17,027 nt of DNA from Lentisphaeria bacterium (GTDB lineage: Bacteria; Verrucomicrobiota; Lentisphaeria; JABSQK01; UBA12247), in assembly GCA_003477185.1 (NCBI GenBank), contig DMTJ01000417.1, forward strand, positions 1 through 17,027. Reading direction: 5' to 3'. The notes beneath the pieces were generated by a model, which was given only the letters and a program-made list of their open reading frames with translations, made no database searches and was not told the DNA's origin. Each line of letters opens with the position of its first letter. Position 1 is the first letter of the stretch. The position numbers and the translations under genes are program-made. Shown here one piece after another: positions 1-7,684 of the stretch.

Positions 1-1051
1 GCATCGCGTCACAGGCGTTGCGAATGAGGTTGGTCCAAACCTGCACCAACTCTCCTTTGTTGGCCCGCAGCTGAAAGTCTTCCTCTGGCAGTTCAAGCTG
101 AATATGGACCCCACGCGTTGCACTGCCGGATACAGTCAAGGCGCTGCGCAAGGTCTCTTCCAACGAAACGGCCGCGTGCTGCACCGTGGCGCGCGCCCCA
201 AGATTGCGCATCGACTCGACCACACCACCGGCATGCTCGGCTGCGTGCCGCAGGTCACAGAATGTAGCGCCAAACTCCCAGAGTTGAACGAACCGACCTG
301 GGTCGGCCCGGAGCTGCCCCCGCAGCTCCGTCAACTGGGCTTCGGAAAGTCCCATCCCAGCGATCTTGCGTGCCTCGGCACTGGTGATTTTGAGCTCCCT
401 TTCCAGCTTCTTGCCACCGTGCCGCGCGTCCCTGCTGCCAATCCGGCGACCGCGCATGCCAGCCTGAAATACCAAGTATTCGGCGCTCGACAGCGCTGCC
501 ATCTCGTGATCGAGCGCGGCTGTCATCCAGTGTGCGCCGCGAGCGATCACCGCCAGAGCGTTGTTCAGTTCATGGGCGACGGCGGCGGAGAATTGACCGA
601 GGAGATTGATTCTATCAATCTCTTCGTCCTTGCGCATCAGTTGGAACGTGATCTTCTGGCGCCGTGCCAGTGCGTGCGTGAGCAGCGGCAGCAACAGCCC
701 CTCTGGCGGCTGATCGCGCTCCTGCGCTAGCGATTTCAGAGTGACGTAATTCACGGTACTGGGCACCACCGCGGTAACAGTCATCATGCTAGAGATCTCG
801 GGCGAGAAAAATGACTGAATCCCAACCAGATCGTCTGCTTCTACTAGCAGCTTCGTCTTCTGCTCGACTGCTGCCTCATCTTGGGCGTAGCCTGCGAGCT
901 GTCCACTGCGCACACAAAACAGCCGCATGTTGGGTTGGCCTTGCTCCAGCAAGACCTCGCCAGCCTCCAACTGAAGCATGCGCTCAGGCGCAGAAAAAAT
1001 CTCGGCAACCATTTGCTCGTAGGATGGTTCAGGGGTCATGGAATCTCGCAT
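1..1051 (-). CDS. Sensor histidine kinase with N-terminal cNMP-binding-like domain (partial, 3' end off the window)
   Basis: This frame stays open from an ATG at 1051 to the window edge, giving 350 codons without a stop; an in-frame TAG lies just upstream of the ATG. Residues about 25-110 look like a cyclic-nucleotide-binding (CRP-type) beta-barrel: a LEAGEVLLEQGQ segment, then FCVRSGQL, then EADDLVG. Residues about 140-175 form the dimerisation and phosphoacceptor helix with the H-box FSAAVAHELNNALAVI, where His160 should be phosphorylated. Residues 334-350 (ELVQVWTNLIRNACDAM) are the N-box of the HATPase domain; the rest of the ATPase domain is outside the window. No transmembrane segment is visible, so it is probably cytosolic and senses through the barrel. 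Whether it binds a nucleotide cannot be told. No good Shine-Dalgarno precedes either ATG (1051 or 1039), so the exact start is uncertain. No response regulator is visible here; one could lie further left. Confidence 0.88.
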   Translation of the reverse strand, partial: MRDSMTPEPSYEQMVAEIFSAPERMLQLEAGEVLLEQGQPNMRLFCVRSGQLAGYAQDEAAVEQKTKLLVEADDLVGIQSFFSPEISSMMTVTAVVPSTVNYVTLKSLAQERDQPPEGLLLPLLTHALARRQKITFQLMRKDEEIDRINLLGQFSAAVAHELNNALAVIARGAHWMTAALDHEMAALSSAEYLVFQAGMRGRRIGSRDARHGGKKLERELKITSAEARKIAGMGLSEAQLTELRGQLRADPGRFVQLWEFGATFCDLRHAAEHAGGVVESMRNLGARATVQHAAVSLEETLRSALTVSGSATRGVHIQLELPEEDFQLRANKGELVQVWTNLIRNACDAM

Positions 1052-1123
1052 CGGCAGCTAAAGAGGGGTGGTAATGATGAGCAGGGCAACGCTACCCAAG
1101 TGTGGCGTGTCGCAATTCCGCCG

Positions 1124-1149
1124 AAAAATCCGAGGGCCTCTCGGCCCTC
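1124..1149 (-). terminator. Rho-independent terminator
   Basis: On the minus strand a perfect 7-bp GC-rich stem (GAGGGCC / GGCCCTC) closes a GAGA tetraloop of the GNRA type and is followed by GGATTTTT. The T-run is only on the minus-strand side, so it terminates leftward transcription, i.e. that coming from nrdJ or from an RNA between nrdJ and the kinase. It separates nrdJ from the histidine kinase as transcription units. Confidence 0.72.
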
Positions 1150-1219
1150 CACCGCACTGGCGGCACCTCGCCGATGTCCCAGCAGCGACTCGTGTTCCCC
1201 AGCCCACCGGAGCATCAGA

Positions 1220-1234
1220 AATGCCTCTCGCATT
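1220..1234 (-). repeat. Small hairpin with GAGAG loop
   Basis: AATGC / GCATT form a perfect 5-bp stem around GAGAG. Its core CGAGAGGC is shared with the loop region of the terminator stem 70 bases downstream. It has no T-run and is not itself a terminator. Confidence 0.4.
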
Positions 1235-1272
1235 GACTTACCAACTTGCGACACACGACCACTGTAGCAGCT

Positions 1273-1281
1273 TGTGGATAA
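1273..1281 (-). promoter_or_regulatory. DnaA-box-like 9-mer
   Basis: The minus strand reads TTATCCACA, an exact match to the consensus DnaA box. It stands alone: I see no cluster of boxes, AT-rich unwinding element or dnaA/dnaN/gyrB genes, so it is not an origin on present evidence. It lies downstream of nrdJ, so classical promoter regulation of nrdJ is unlikely. It may be chance. Confidence 0.3.
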
Positions 1282-1414
1282 GCACCCGCCGCCACGACAC
1301 TGAGCCATTTTGAGGCGAACTCCAAGCCCGGGAAGTAAAGCCTTGGCCGTAGCCTGAAGCGTGCGGAGCCGGCTTGGTAGGCGCCCAGAAGGACGGCTCG
1401 CAGTTGGTGCGAGT

Positions 1415-3817
1415 TTAGGCGTTTACGCTCTCCTCAACTGTTTCAGTCACCGCAGTTCCGGATGTAGGGGAGCCAGATTCTGCGTTCTCTTGCCCTGCGG
1501 CCGAAAATAATAGGAGATCGCAACTGCCACCGGCACAGGCCGCATCTAAGCCTGGATGTGAAGTGCTGTCCTCATTCTCGCGGAAGAGCGTCCAGTTCAC
1601 GGGCTGATACTCGCGATTCAGGTCGCACCAGTGCTTCCAGTTGTTCACATCCTTCAAGCAGTACGTCATCGTACGTACATCGCCACTGAAAAAGTTTGTC
1701 GCGAACCGATCGGCGCGTCGGATCCAATCCAGCTTCGCTTCGTAGTTGTCGACATTATGATTGAGCCAGGCGGTGAGCAGCCCTTCTGGAGTCTTTCCGG
1801 TGAGCCCTTCCCAATCCCAGCGCTCCTGCATGCCGTTGACGGTGTCACGTTGAATTTTCTCACGTAACGCTTGCGAAGTCAGCAACTCCCCTCGCCCAAG
1901 TACGGAATCGCAGGCAGCCCAAAGGTTGTTCTTGAACGCATGCAGCGCGTCCACGATTAGCCCGGATGCCAACAAAGAGCCGTCGCCGTAGTTCCCGACG
2001 ATCTCCTGGGGGGTAAATACCTGCACAAATGGCGCCTGCGGATAATCTCGATCCCCCGCATGGGGTAAAAGAGCGACGCCTGCGAATGCCTGGCGATTCT
2101 CGTAAATAAAATTGCCGACGTCTTCCCACTCATTGTTTTTGACGTTGATCGTATTTGAGACGTTGTGGCGCAAGAACGGTGCTGCGCACCTCGCATGGTT
2201 ACGGCCGCCTTCCACCCAGTTTTCCTGAGTCAGTTTGACGTACTGCAGTAGGTCTACGGCGCTCACAATCTCTTTGGTCAGCGCGTTGTCATCTACTTCC
2301 ACGCAGAAGGTGACGACCTTATCGGTGCCGTTTGCCGACCACACAGATGCCTCGACGTGGCGCGGGTTCAGAGTCTCAAAATGCTGCAGCGGCGCCTCCA
2401 GTTCATTGCCTTGCGCCCGGCGAAAGTAACGCTTGGCGTGGTGCGGATGAATGCCACTGCTGGTCCCTAGAAGGCAACTGGTGGTCCCTGCAGGCTTCAC
2501 ACAGGTGGCCCTGGCGGCTGGCTTGATCCCCAGCTTCGGGACAAACTGCTCGTTCACAGCAGCGACATGACCCGCCATCTTACGCTGCAGTGCTGGCTCC
2601 AACAGCAGCTCTGGATTGTCCATGATCCCCGTAATTGAGACTCCAAGCAGGCTCTCGCGCTGGGCAATCCGCTCCGATACATCTCCGAGATACGGAAAGC
2701 TTGTATACCCTGCCTGAAGGGTCCCAAGATACGCAGCTGCGGTACAGGCGCGCTCCCAGTCCTCTACCGTCTTGCAGGCCTTGCCGTTGATCTCGCAGAG
2801 ATTGCAGAAGGCCCAGCCAGACACACCATCGATCTGGGGATAGAGACCGATTTCCACACATGGATTGTACATGATTTCAGTCGAATCGCTCCAGACGAAG
2901 CCAGGCTCGCCAAACTCTCGCACGGACTTCATGATATCCATGAATTCTTCGCGCGTCGTATGGTCACGCAACAGCACCGCGCTGTTATTACTCCGTCCGC
3001 GCTGCGGATTTTCGATGAACCAGGAGCCAGTTTTGGCCCCCATCATTTCTTCGTCATCCGGGCTAAAAAGACAGATCGTGGCGCTGCGCCGAACGCCGCC
3101 TGAGAGCACTGCATCACTGGCATGCATCACAATGTCATAGGCATCAAGCGGACGCAACCGCCGCTGACCGGCATGCAGTCCCCGCTTCATCAACTCTGCA
3201 ATCTTATCCAAACTCTTCTTTAAAGGTTCGGGACCAGGCGCCTTGCCGCCACTTGATGACAACGGTCTTCCCTTCGGACGAATCAGCGAGTAGTCAAAAA
3301 TCACCGGACGCCCCACCCAAGAGGTAAACTCCGGTGCCGCTAAACCGTGCGATGCCAGCAGTACGCCCAGAGCGTCGCCCCAGCCCTCGATCGAGTCCTG
3401 AATGCTATATGGCTCTGCCATTCCGGATGGTTTCACGAGCTCCGGGAGCTTGGCGACATGATGGCGTTGCACGGAAAATCCAGCGCCGCAGCCGCACAAC
3501 AGCAACCACAGACACTCCTGAAAAAAACGAGGGCGATCACAGTAGGAGGTTGTGCAATTGTAGATGCGCGCCTCTTTCTGCAGGACCGGGTCGCCGCCGA
3601 ACTGCAGGGCCCGTTGGCTGCCCAGCACAAGGCGGTCCTTCATGGCCACCTCACAGAAGTCCAACTCTTGGTGAATGTCGATTCCCGCGTATTTAACGCG
3701 ATGCATGGAAAGCACGCGATCCACCGACTCGTCAAAGGTCTCTCTGCGACCTTTTTCCGGCTGATAACGGGCGTATTTGGAGACGTAAATGTAGCTCTTC
3801 AGAGCATCAAGCGACAT
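1415..3817 (-). CDS. nrdJ: Adenosylcobalamin-dependent ribonucleoside-triphosphate reductase (class II, monomeric type)
   Basis: This enzyme makes deoxyribonucleotides from ribonucleotides with a B12-generated thiyl radical, without oxygen. At about 800 residues it is near the 739 residues of the Lactobacillus leichmannii type. Family signatures visible include YNCTTSYCDRPRFF and LLLCGCGAGFSVQ (about residues 86-117), the active-site NPCVE motif (Asn318, Cys320 as radical cysteine, Glu322), the FCNL cysteine (Cys338), and the C-terminal shuttle pair CAGGSC (Cys761, Cys766). The start at 3817 is preferred over an open frame reaching 3946 because MSLDALKSYIYVSKYARYQ matches the usual N-terminus and GGGAG lies 10 bases upstream. 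Odd point: a 34-residue Ser/Thr/Glu-rich tail follows the last cysteine, where homologues usually stop within a few residues. No NrdR box or cobalamin riboswitch was recognised upstream. A terminator follows about 265 bases downstream. Confidence 0.95.
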   Translation of the reverse strand: MSLDALKSYIYVSKYARYQPEKGRRETFDESVDRVLSMHRVKYAGIDIHQELDFCEVAMKDRLVLGSQRALQFGGDPVLQKEARIYNCTTSYCDRPRFFQECLWLLLCGCGAGFSVQRHHVAKLPELVKPSGMAEPYSIQDSIEGWGDALGVLLASHGLAAPEFTSWVGRPVIFDYSLIRPKGRPLSSSGGKAPGPEPLKKSLDKIAELMKRGLHAGQRRLRPLDAYDIVMHASDAVLSGGVRRSATICLFSPDDEEMMGAKTGSWFIENPQRGRSNNSAVLLRDHTTREEFMDIMKSVREFGEPGFVWSDSTEIMYNPCVEIGLYPQIDGVSGWAFCNLCEINGKACKTVEDWERACTAAAYLGTLQAGYTSFPYLGDVSERIAQRESLLGVSITGIMDNPELLLEPALQRKMAGHVAAVNEQFVPKLGIKPAARATCVKPAGTTSCLLGTSSGIHPHHAKRYFRRAQGNELEAPLQHFETLNPRHVEASVWSANGTDKVVTFCVEVDDNALTKEIVSAVDLLQYVKLTQENWVEGGRNHARCAAPFLRHNVSNTINVKNNEWEDVGNFIYENRQAFAGVALLPHAGDRDYPQAPFVQVFTPQEIVGNYGDGSLLASGLIVDALHAFKNNLWAACDSVLGRGELLTSQALREKIQRDTVNGMQERWDWEGLTGKTPEGLLTAWLNHNVDNYEAKLDWIRRADRFATNFFSGDVRTMTYCLKDVNNWKHWCDLNREYQPVNWTLFRENEDSTSHPGLDAACAGGSCDLLLFSAAGQENAESGSPTSGTAVTETVEESVNA

Positions 3818-4162
3818 GGCGCGTGGACTCCCTGATTTATCACGGTGAGAGAATAAAAGCGGCATATCCGGAGGGAACCGAATAGATGCGCGGAGTTGCC
3901 ATAATCTGCGCCATATTGGGGCGCTGCTACGCGGACTTCCGTGCAATTATCTCAAGGTAAGGAGGAGGCTGGAAGGTTCAAACGATTTTGCCCCAATCTT
4001 TGCGCAAGATCCTTGTCCCATGCGTGGCAAGGTCACAGAAAACAGCAGAGACGAGAAACATCGAACGGAGAGCCCCCGCGGACCGCCAGAATCTCCGCGG
4101 CTCCTGAGCCGTTAGACCGTGCGCACTTCGCAAGTTCCCGATCTGCCCGCAGGCTCTATCCG
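3818..4162. other. Gene-free stretch upstream of nrdJ
   Basis: I see no coding sequence here. A 7-bp inverted repeat (CCGCGGA, 11-base loop, TCCGCGG) lies at 4076-4100 without a T-run on either side. A possible -10 element GATAAT lies on the minus strand near 3945-3950 but lacks a good -35 partner. The nrdJ promoter must be in this stretch or in the pseudogene to its right. Confidence 0.5.
3828..3832 (-). promoter_or_regulatory. Ribosome binding site of nrdJ
   Basis: GGGAG lies 10 bases before the ATG at 3817. It decides between this start and the longer open frame, whose first 43 codons look non-coding. Confidence 0.6.
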
Positions 4163-4330
4163 TCAGGCGCTTAGGCCGGTCTGCTTGGCATCCTCTGGAT
4201 CGCACTCCGGTGCCTCGAGGTCCCTCTCCGGTACCGCACGCACGCGATCCTGAAACCGGGGACCATCCTGGATTACCGGCCGCCGGTCCAACTCCTGCCC
4301 GCAATCATCGATACTGAAGGCGGTGGCTAA
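4163..4330 (-). pseudogene. Open remnant frame following the oxidoreductase fragment
   Basis: A stop-free frame of about 55 codons runs from just before the stop of the oxidoreductase fragment to a TGA at 4163. Its product is rich in Asp, Glu and Arg with segments such as RPVIQDGPRFQDRV and DLEAPECDPEDAK, which looks like real protein composition. It has no start codon of its own with a ribosome binding site. It joins the preceding fragment if one more frameshift is allowed next to the TAG at 4327. It could be the C-terminal end of the same dead gene or part of a different one; I do not recognise it. Confidence 0.35.
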
Positions 4331-4661
4331 CGGGGCTTCCTAAGTTGCCTCCGACACGAATTGTACCCGTTACACAATGCTGCGGCGGTGCCCACGGCCT
4401 GGCCAATCACCGCGCAGGTTGCCACCACACGGGTCGACGACAGCGCAGAGTGCGATGTCGAAATATTGCGCCTAGCGAACAGCAGGTCCTCCACGTTTCT
4501 CGAGTAGAGGGCAGAAAATGGAATGCCGGATGGAGACCGGCCGGATGGTGATCATCCATGCTCCAGCCGCCGCTGGGGTTTCTAAAGCGATTTTCAAGCT
4601 GAATCTCTTCTAGAACCCCGGTTTTCTTATTCTCGCGACCATGCGCACCGCAGCTCCACAT
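4327..4661 (-). pseudogene. C-terminal remnant of an FAD-dependent oxidoreductase, frameshifted
   Basis: Two minus-strand frames together give the C-terminal signature of the FAD-dependent oxidoreductase family (PF12831-type). The first frame (from about 4586) reads [20 protein letters not shown]. The second (4524 to 4327) reads [20 protein letters not shown], then [18 protein letters not shown], then [12 protein letters not shown]. These match the pattern seen in the family: GGW-MDDH, IPF-LYSRNVENL, AGRNIS, STRV-ATCA, GQA-GTAAAL. The frames differ by a one-base shift near 4525. The N-terminal FAD-binding Rossmann part, which should lie to the right, is absent because the intact propeller gene ends at 4704. 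This is therefore a truncated, decayed gene. The family assignment is from recognition of motifs, not a search. Confidence 0.8.
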
Positions 4662-4703
4662 CGTGAGCGTGGCGCTCGTGTGCGCAGGCCTGGGCCTCGG
4701 TCA

Positions 4704-6407
4704 CTACTGCATGTCCTTCAAGCTTAGGGCGATAATCCCAAGGGAGGGCCCATTGTCGAGCTGGTCCTGATACCAATACCCGACGAGCTGGCCTTCCAGA
4801 AGTTGAGGGGCGAAGAAGTACTTATCTTCGTACCGGCGGACATACAGCTCCTTTCCATCTTTGGGTCGAAACTGCTTAATGCTCGTGCCCCAGCGGCGAT
4901 CGATCACCACCGCAGTATTGCCATACGGCACAACCAATTCCGCGATATTATCATGTTGCCATTTTTTTTCACCGCTGGCAGCAACGATGCCAATCATGAC
5001 CCAGTCGTTGATCTTTAGCTTGGAGTTAATCAGTTTATTGAGGGCCTTGGCGCCTGCATCATCCTCATCATTCGCTCCGATGTTGACATTGGCAAAAAAA
5101 TCGTTTCTCCCACTGCTCGCCCCCCCGCCCTCCTCGGTGGCGTGGCCAATCGCCACGATCATATCATCGAGCAGCGCATATGAGACAATTCCCCCGGGCA
5201 TGGAGTAGCGCCAAATCTCTTTATCCTCTTCCATTCGATAAAGAGTTCCGCCAATATTCTGTATCGCGCCCTGCTTCCAGGCTCCGCCGTTCTCTATCTC
5301 CATGCCGAACCGGTAGGGAGAGTATAGATGGGCGTTTTTCTTGGCCATCTCAGGCAGTTCTTCGCCGTCAAAGGAATAGCGTATCAAGGTTTCTCCTGCG
5401 CAACTAATCACTCCGTCCTTAATCTGCGCCCTTCCCCAAGCCCCTTCCGGCAGCACCTTCTTCCACAGTCGCTCACCATTCTTCGGCTCGAATGCCACGA
5501 GCCAGGACCGCTGCTTGTCATCATGCATCACGTAAACGCCTATCCCTTCATCGGCCCGATACGTCCCAACCCGACCATCCTCTGGTAGCTTGGCTACCCA
5601 GGAATCTTCCCCCGTCTCAGGAGAGACCGCAACGAGGTAGTGCTGATGCCAACGCAACTGCCAGGCCTTCCTATCGATGACCTCTCCGCGCTTGATTGGC
5701 TTCCACTTCTTCTCTTCCTCAGTGAGGTCAACCTTCGTGCGCACATCGGTATCCGGATTGTGGAGATACTCGCGTTTTCGTTTGTAGGTCTCCCCGGAGT
5801 AAAGCAAGACGGCGTCCCTATCAGCGGTGATATACTTCCTCCTCGGATTAAGAAACTTCTGCCAGACCTCCCCTCCTTTCGTATCATATACGCGAATCTC
5901 TACGTAATTTTGCACAAAAATAAGGTCGTCCCAAATCTTCAATTCCTTCCAGTCTTCTTCAACGTCCACGGACCACTCAACAGCACCGCTCAGCACGTTG
6001 ATCGCCTTCACCTTTGTGCCATCCAAAAGGATCATGATCTTGTCACGCACCTCTAGGACCACTGGTCGCCGTTTCCCCTCTGGCTTAAACTCCCAGCCGA
6101 TCTTGGCATACGGATGCAAAGAGATCCGATAGAAGTGCACAAACGTGCTGAACGCGATGCAGACCAGCACCAAAGCGACGAGCGCCAAGAAGACCTTCTT
6201 CACCAAGCTTACCACCCGCTCGGCATTTTCCTTCTTCTTCTTCTGTTGGTCACTGATCTGAAATCCCTTTGCACGGTCCTTGGCCTCCGCACAATTACCG
6301 CTACAGACAGTACCAAGGGTTGCTACGCACCTTTGGCAGATCGGCCCCTCACAGAACTGACACTTACCTACCGCTGGTTCGCGGTGCATCTCGCAGACTT
6401 CGTTCAT
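4704..6407 (-). CDS. Membrane protein: cysteine-rich zinc-finger-like head, one TM helix, external PQQ-like beta-propeller
   Basis: Of 567 residues, the first 40 carry a B-box-like metal-binding pattern (Cys5, His8, Cys16, Cys19, Cys24, Cys27, Cys35, Cys39). A Lys/Glu-rich stretch (50-70) follows, then a single transmembrane helix at about 72-90. The remaining 470 residues show repeated WxV/I-D-x-G-blade patterns such as INVLSGAVEW, VSPETGEDSW, FEPKNGERLWKK and IVAASGEKKW, typical of a PQQ-like (PF13360-type) beta-propeller. The positive residues flanking the helix predict the zinc head inside and the propeller outside. Enzymatic PQQ binding is not implied; such propellers more often act as scaffolds. 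It overlaps the preceding gene by 4 bases (ATGA), so the two are translationally coupled. It ends with a double stop TAG TGA. Function unknown. Confidence 0.88.
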   Translation of the reverse strand: MNEVCEMHREPAVGKCQFCEGPICQRCVATLGTVCSGNCAEAKDRAKGFQISDQQKKKKENAERVVSLVKKVFLALVALVLVCIAFSTFVHFYRISLHPYAKIGWEFKPEGKRRPVVLEVRDKIMILLDGTKVKAINVLSGAVEWSVDVEEDWKELKIWDDLIFVQNYVEIRVYDTKGGEVWQKFLNPRRKYITADRDAVLLYSGETYKRKREYLHNPDTDVRTKVDLTEEEKKWKPIKRGEVIDRKAWQLRWHQHYLVAVSPETGEDSWVAKLPEDGRVGTYRADEGIGVYVMHDDKQRSWLVAFEPKNGERLWKKVLPEGAWGRAQIKDGVISCAGETLIRYSFDGEELPEMAKKNAHLYSPYRFGMEIENGGAWKQGAIQNIGGTLYRMEEDKEIWRYSMPGGIVSYALLDDMIVAIGHATEEGGGASSGRNDFFANVNIGANDEDDAGAKALNKLINSKLKINDWVMIGIVAASGEKKWQHDNIAELVVPYGNTAVVIDRRWGTSIKQFRPKDGKELYVRRYEDKYFFAPQLLEGQLVGYWYQDQLDNGPSLGIIALSLKDMQ

Positions 6408-7684
6408 CGACGTTTCTTCCGTTTGACCTGCCGAACCAACCTGTCCATTCCGTTGTAGGCGCCACCTGCGTGATGGTATTCCCCATCACTGCTCTCTGGG
6501 TTAAAGCAGATCGCCTGATTAATTAATCTCCACTTGACGACATTTCTAGACATCACCTCTGCCTCGTTTTCATCCCACGATCTGGCCGCCTGCACATGAA
6601 CGGAATTTCCATAGGCGTAAAAGTGCACGAGCTTCCGTCGCTCCACATCAAACCAGGTTGTTCCCGCCAACTGGTTAACTTTGAAGGCTATTTTTGCGAC
6701 CTTGCGAAACTCCTCTTCTTCGGCCTCGTCCAGAGCCATCTTCTTCAGGCAGGTAAGCACCCTGGGGTCGGAATTGCAGAAGTTGGCGAGGACCTCTATG
6801 GCTTCAATTCGTGTTTCATCGAGCCGTTCCTTGTCCTCAGCGATACGAATTACCTGCTCCGCTGCCCCTTCGCTGGCCGTTGCCATTCTACTCAGCTCAG
6901 CTAGACAGTCTCCGTGTCTCTTAGGCGGACCATTTTCAGCAACTGCGGCCAGAATTGTAGCACGCATCTTAGGAAATTTTTGCAGTTGTTCGGAAGCCAT
7001 CCCGAAAAGCGTGTCGTCCTCATCCAAAGCAGCGGCTCCCACGGCCATTCGCACGTCCTCATCGGGATGCTCCTCATCGATCAACTTACAGATACACCGA
7101 AACGCAGCATGACGAAGTGGCGGCTCTTGCTCCGGCTCCTGAAATTTCCGTGCGACTCTAAGCAATTCCTTGTTCCCTTTCAGGTCACTGTCTACCCGGG
7201 AAACAGCCACCAAAATCGAGAGAGCCGTAGCCCCGGAGGCGGACTCGAGCATCTTCATGACTTCCCCAATTCCCTCTGGTCTGTCATCCATGCGCTGGGC
7301 CAGATAATCCTCAGCCGCCAACGTGTAGATCGTGTCCACCCATTGGAGAAGTGCATCCGGGCGAGTATGCCGATGCCCGTGCCCGACCATAAACCCGTCT
7401 GCATTCTTCACCTTCACGTGGAAGGAGTACTGGCCCGGAATATTTGGTAATAGCTCTGAGCTCACGTCAAAGGTGAAATACGGTTTTTCCAGGCTCTCAT
7501 CTGCTTCGAACACAGCGATGATCTGCTGCCATATTTCAGAATCGTTGGCCCCAGTACGCCACACTTTTACATCCAGAGTTTCCGTCTCGATCCTGTATGC
7601 TGGCACTGGCCAAAGGAAATAGCCTGCGGCACCAACGCCAGCTAGTCCCAGAGCCACGCCAAGCGCAATCGAAGCCTTCTTCAT
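6404..7684 (-). CDS. Membrane-anchored HEAT-like repeat protein
   Basis: The 426-residue product begins MKK followed by a hydrophobic helix (about 5-25, Ala/Gly/Leu-rich), fitting a signal anchor. Residues 30-110 look beta-rich. Residues about 130-335 are helical with alternating pairs that look like degenerate HEAT repeats, with segments such as LRHAAFRCICKLIDEE, VRMAVGAAALDEDD, ILAAVAENG and RIEAIEVLANFC. A C-terminal 80-residue part contains WFDVERRKLVHFYAYG and ends in a basic RQVKRKKRR. It overlaps the upstream gene and the downstream gene by 4 bases each (ATGA), so all three are likely made together. Most of the protein should be outside the cytoplasm. I do not recognise a named family; a scaffold or binding role is a guess. 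Confidence 0.85.
   Translation of the reverse strand: MKKASIALGVALGLAGVGAAGYFLWPVPAYRIETETLDVKVWRTGANDSEIWQQIIAVFEADESLEKPYFTFDVSSELLPNIPGQYSFHVKVKNADGFMVGHGHRHTRPDALLQWVDTIYTLAAEDYLAQRMDDRPEGIGEVMKMLESASGATALSILVAVSRVDSDLKGNKELLRVARKFQEPEQEPPLRHAAFRCICKLIDEEHPDEDVRMAVGAAALDEDDTLFGMASEQLQKFPKMRATILAAVAENGPPKRHGDCLAELSRMATASEGAAEQVIRIAEDKERLDETRIEAIEVLANFCNSDPRVLTCLKKMALDEAEEEEFRKVAKIAFKVNQLAGTTWFDVERRKLVHFYAYGNSVHVQAARSWDENEAEVMSRNVVKWRLINQAICFNPESSDGEYHHAGGAYNGMDRLVRQVKRKKRR

Larger units (their letters stand above)
1052..1414. other. Non-coding region between nrdJ and the histidine kinase
   Basis: No frame here has a coding appearance. On the minus strand, reading from nrdJ toward the kinase, it holds a perfect DnaA-box-like 9-mer, a small hairpin with a GAGAG loop, a strong hairpin followed by a T-run, and then about 70 bases before the kinase ATG. 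A promoter for the kinase must lie in those last bases or further upstream, but I see no convincing -35/-10 pair. The long 3' region of nrdJ (about 265 bases before the terminator stem) leaves room for a small RNA, which I cannot identify. Confidence 0.6.

Noticed and set aside
104..730. Long plus-strand open frame
   Set aside because: It lies opposite the histidine kinase, whose minus-strand translation shows clear H-box and N-box motifs; the plus-strand product has no recognisable features.
1273..1281. Replication origin at the DnaA-box 9-mer
   Set aside because: A single box without a cluster, AT-rich element or origin-linked genes is not enough.
3818..3946. N-terminal extension of nrdJ by 43 codons
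   Set aside because: The extension has no family similarity, and a ribosome binding site sits before the ATG at 3817.
3818..4000. Cobalamin riboswitch or NrdR box upstream of nrdJ
   Set aside because: Either would be expected for a B12-dependent reductase, but I could not find a B12-box core or a paired NrdR-type palindrome.
4076..4100. Inverted repeat as terminator
   Set aside because: The 7-bp stem is followed by no T-run on either strand.
3941..4304. Small open frames on both strands upstream of nrdJ
   Set aside because: Arg/Gly/Pro-rich products without ribosome binding sites. Part of the minus-strand one overlaps the decayed region in a different frame.
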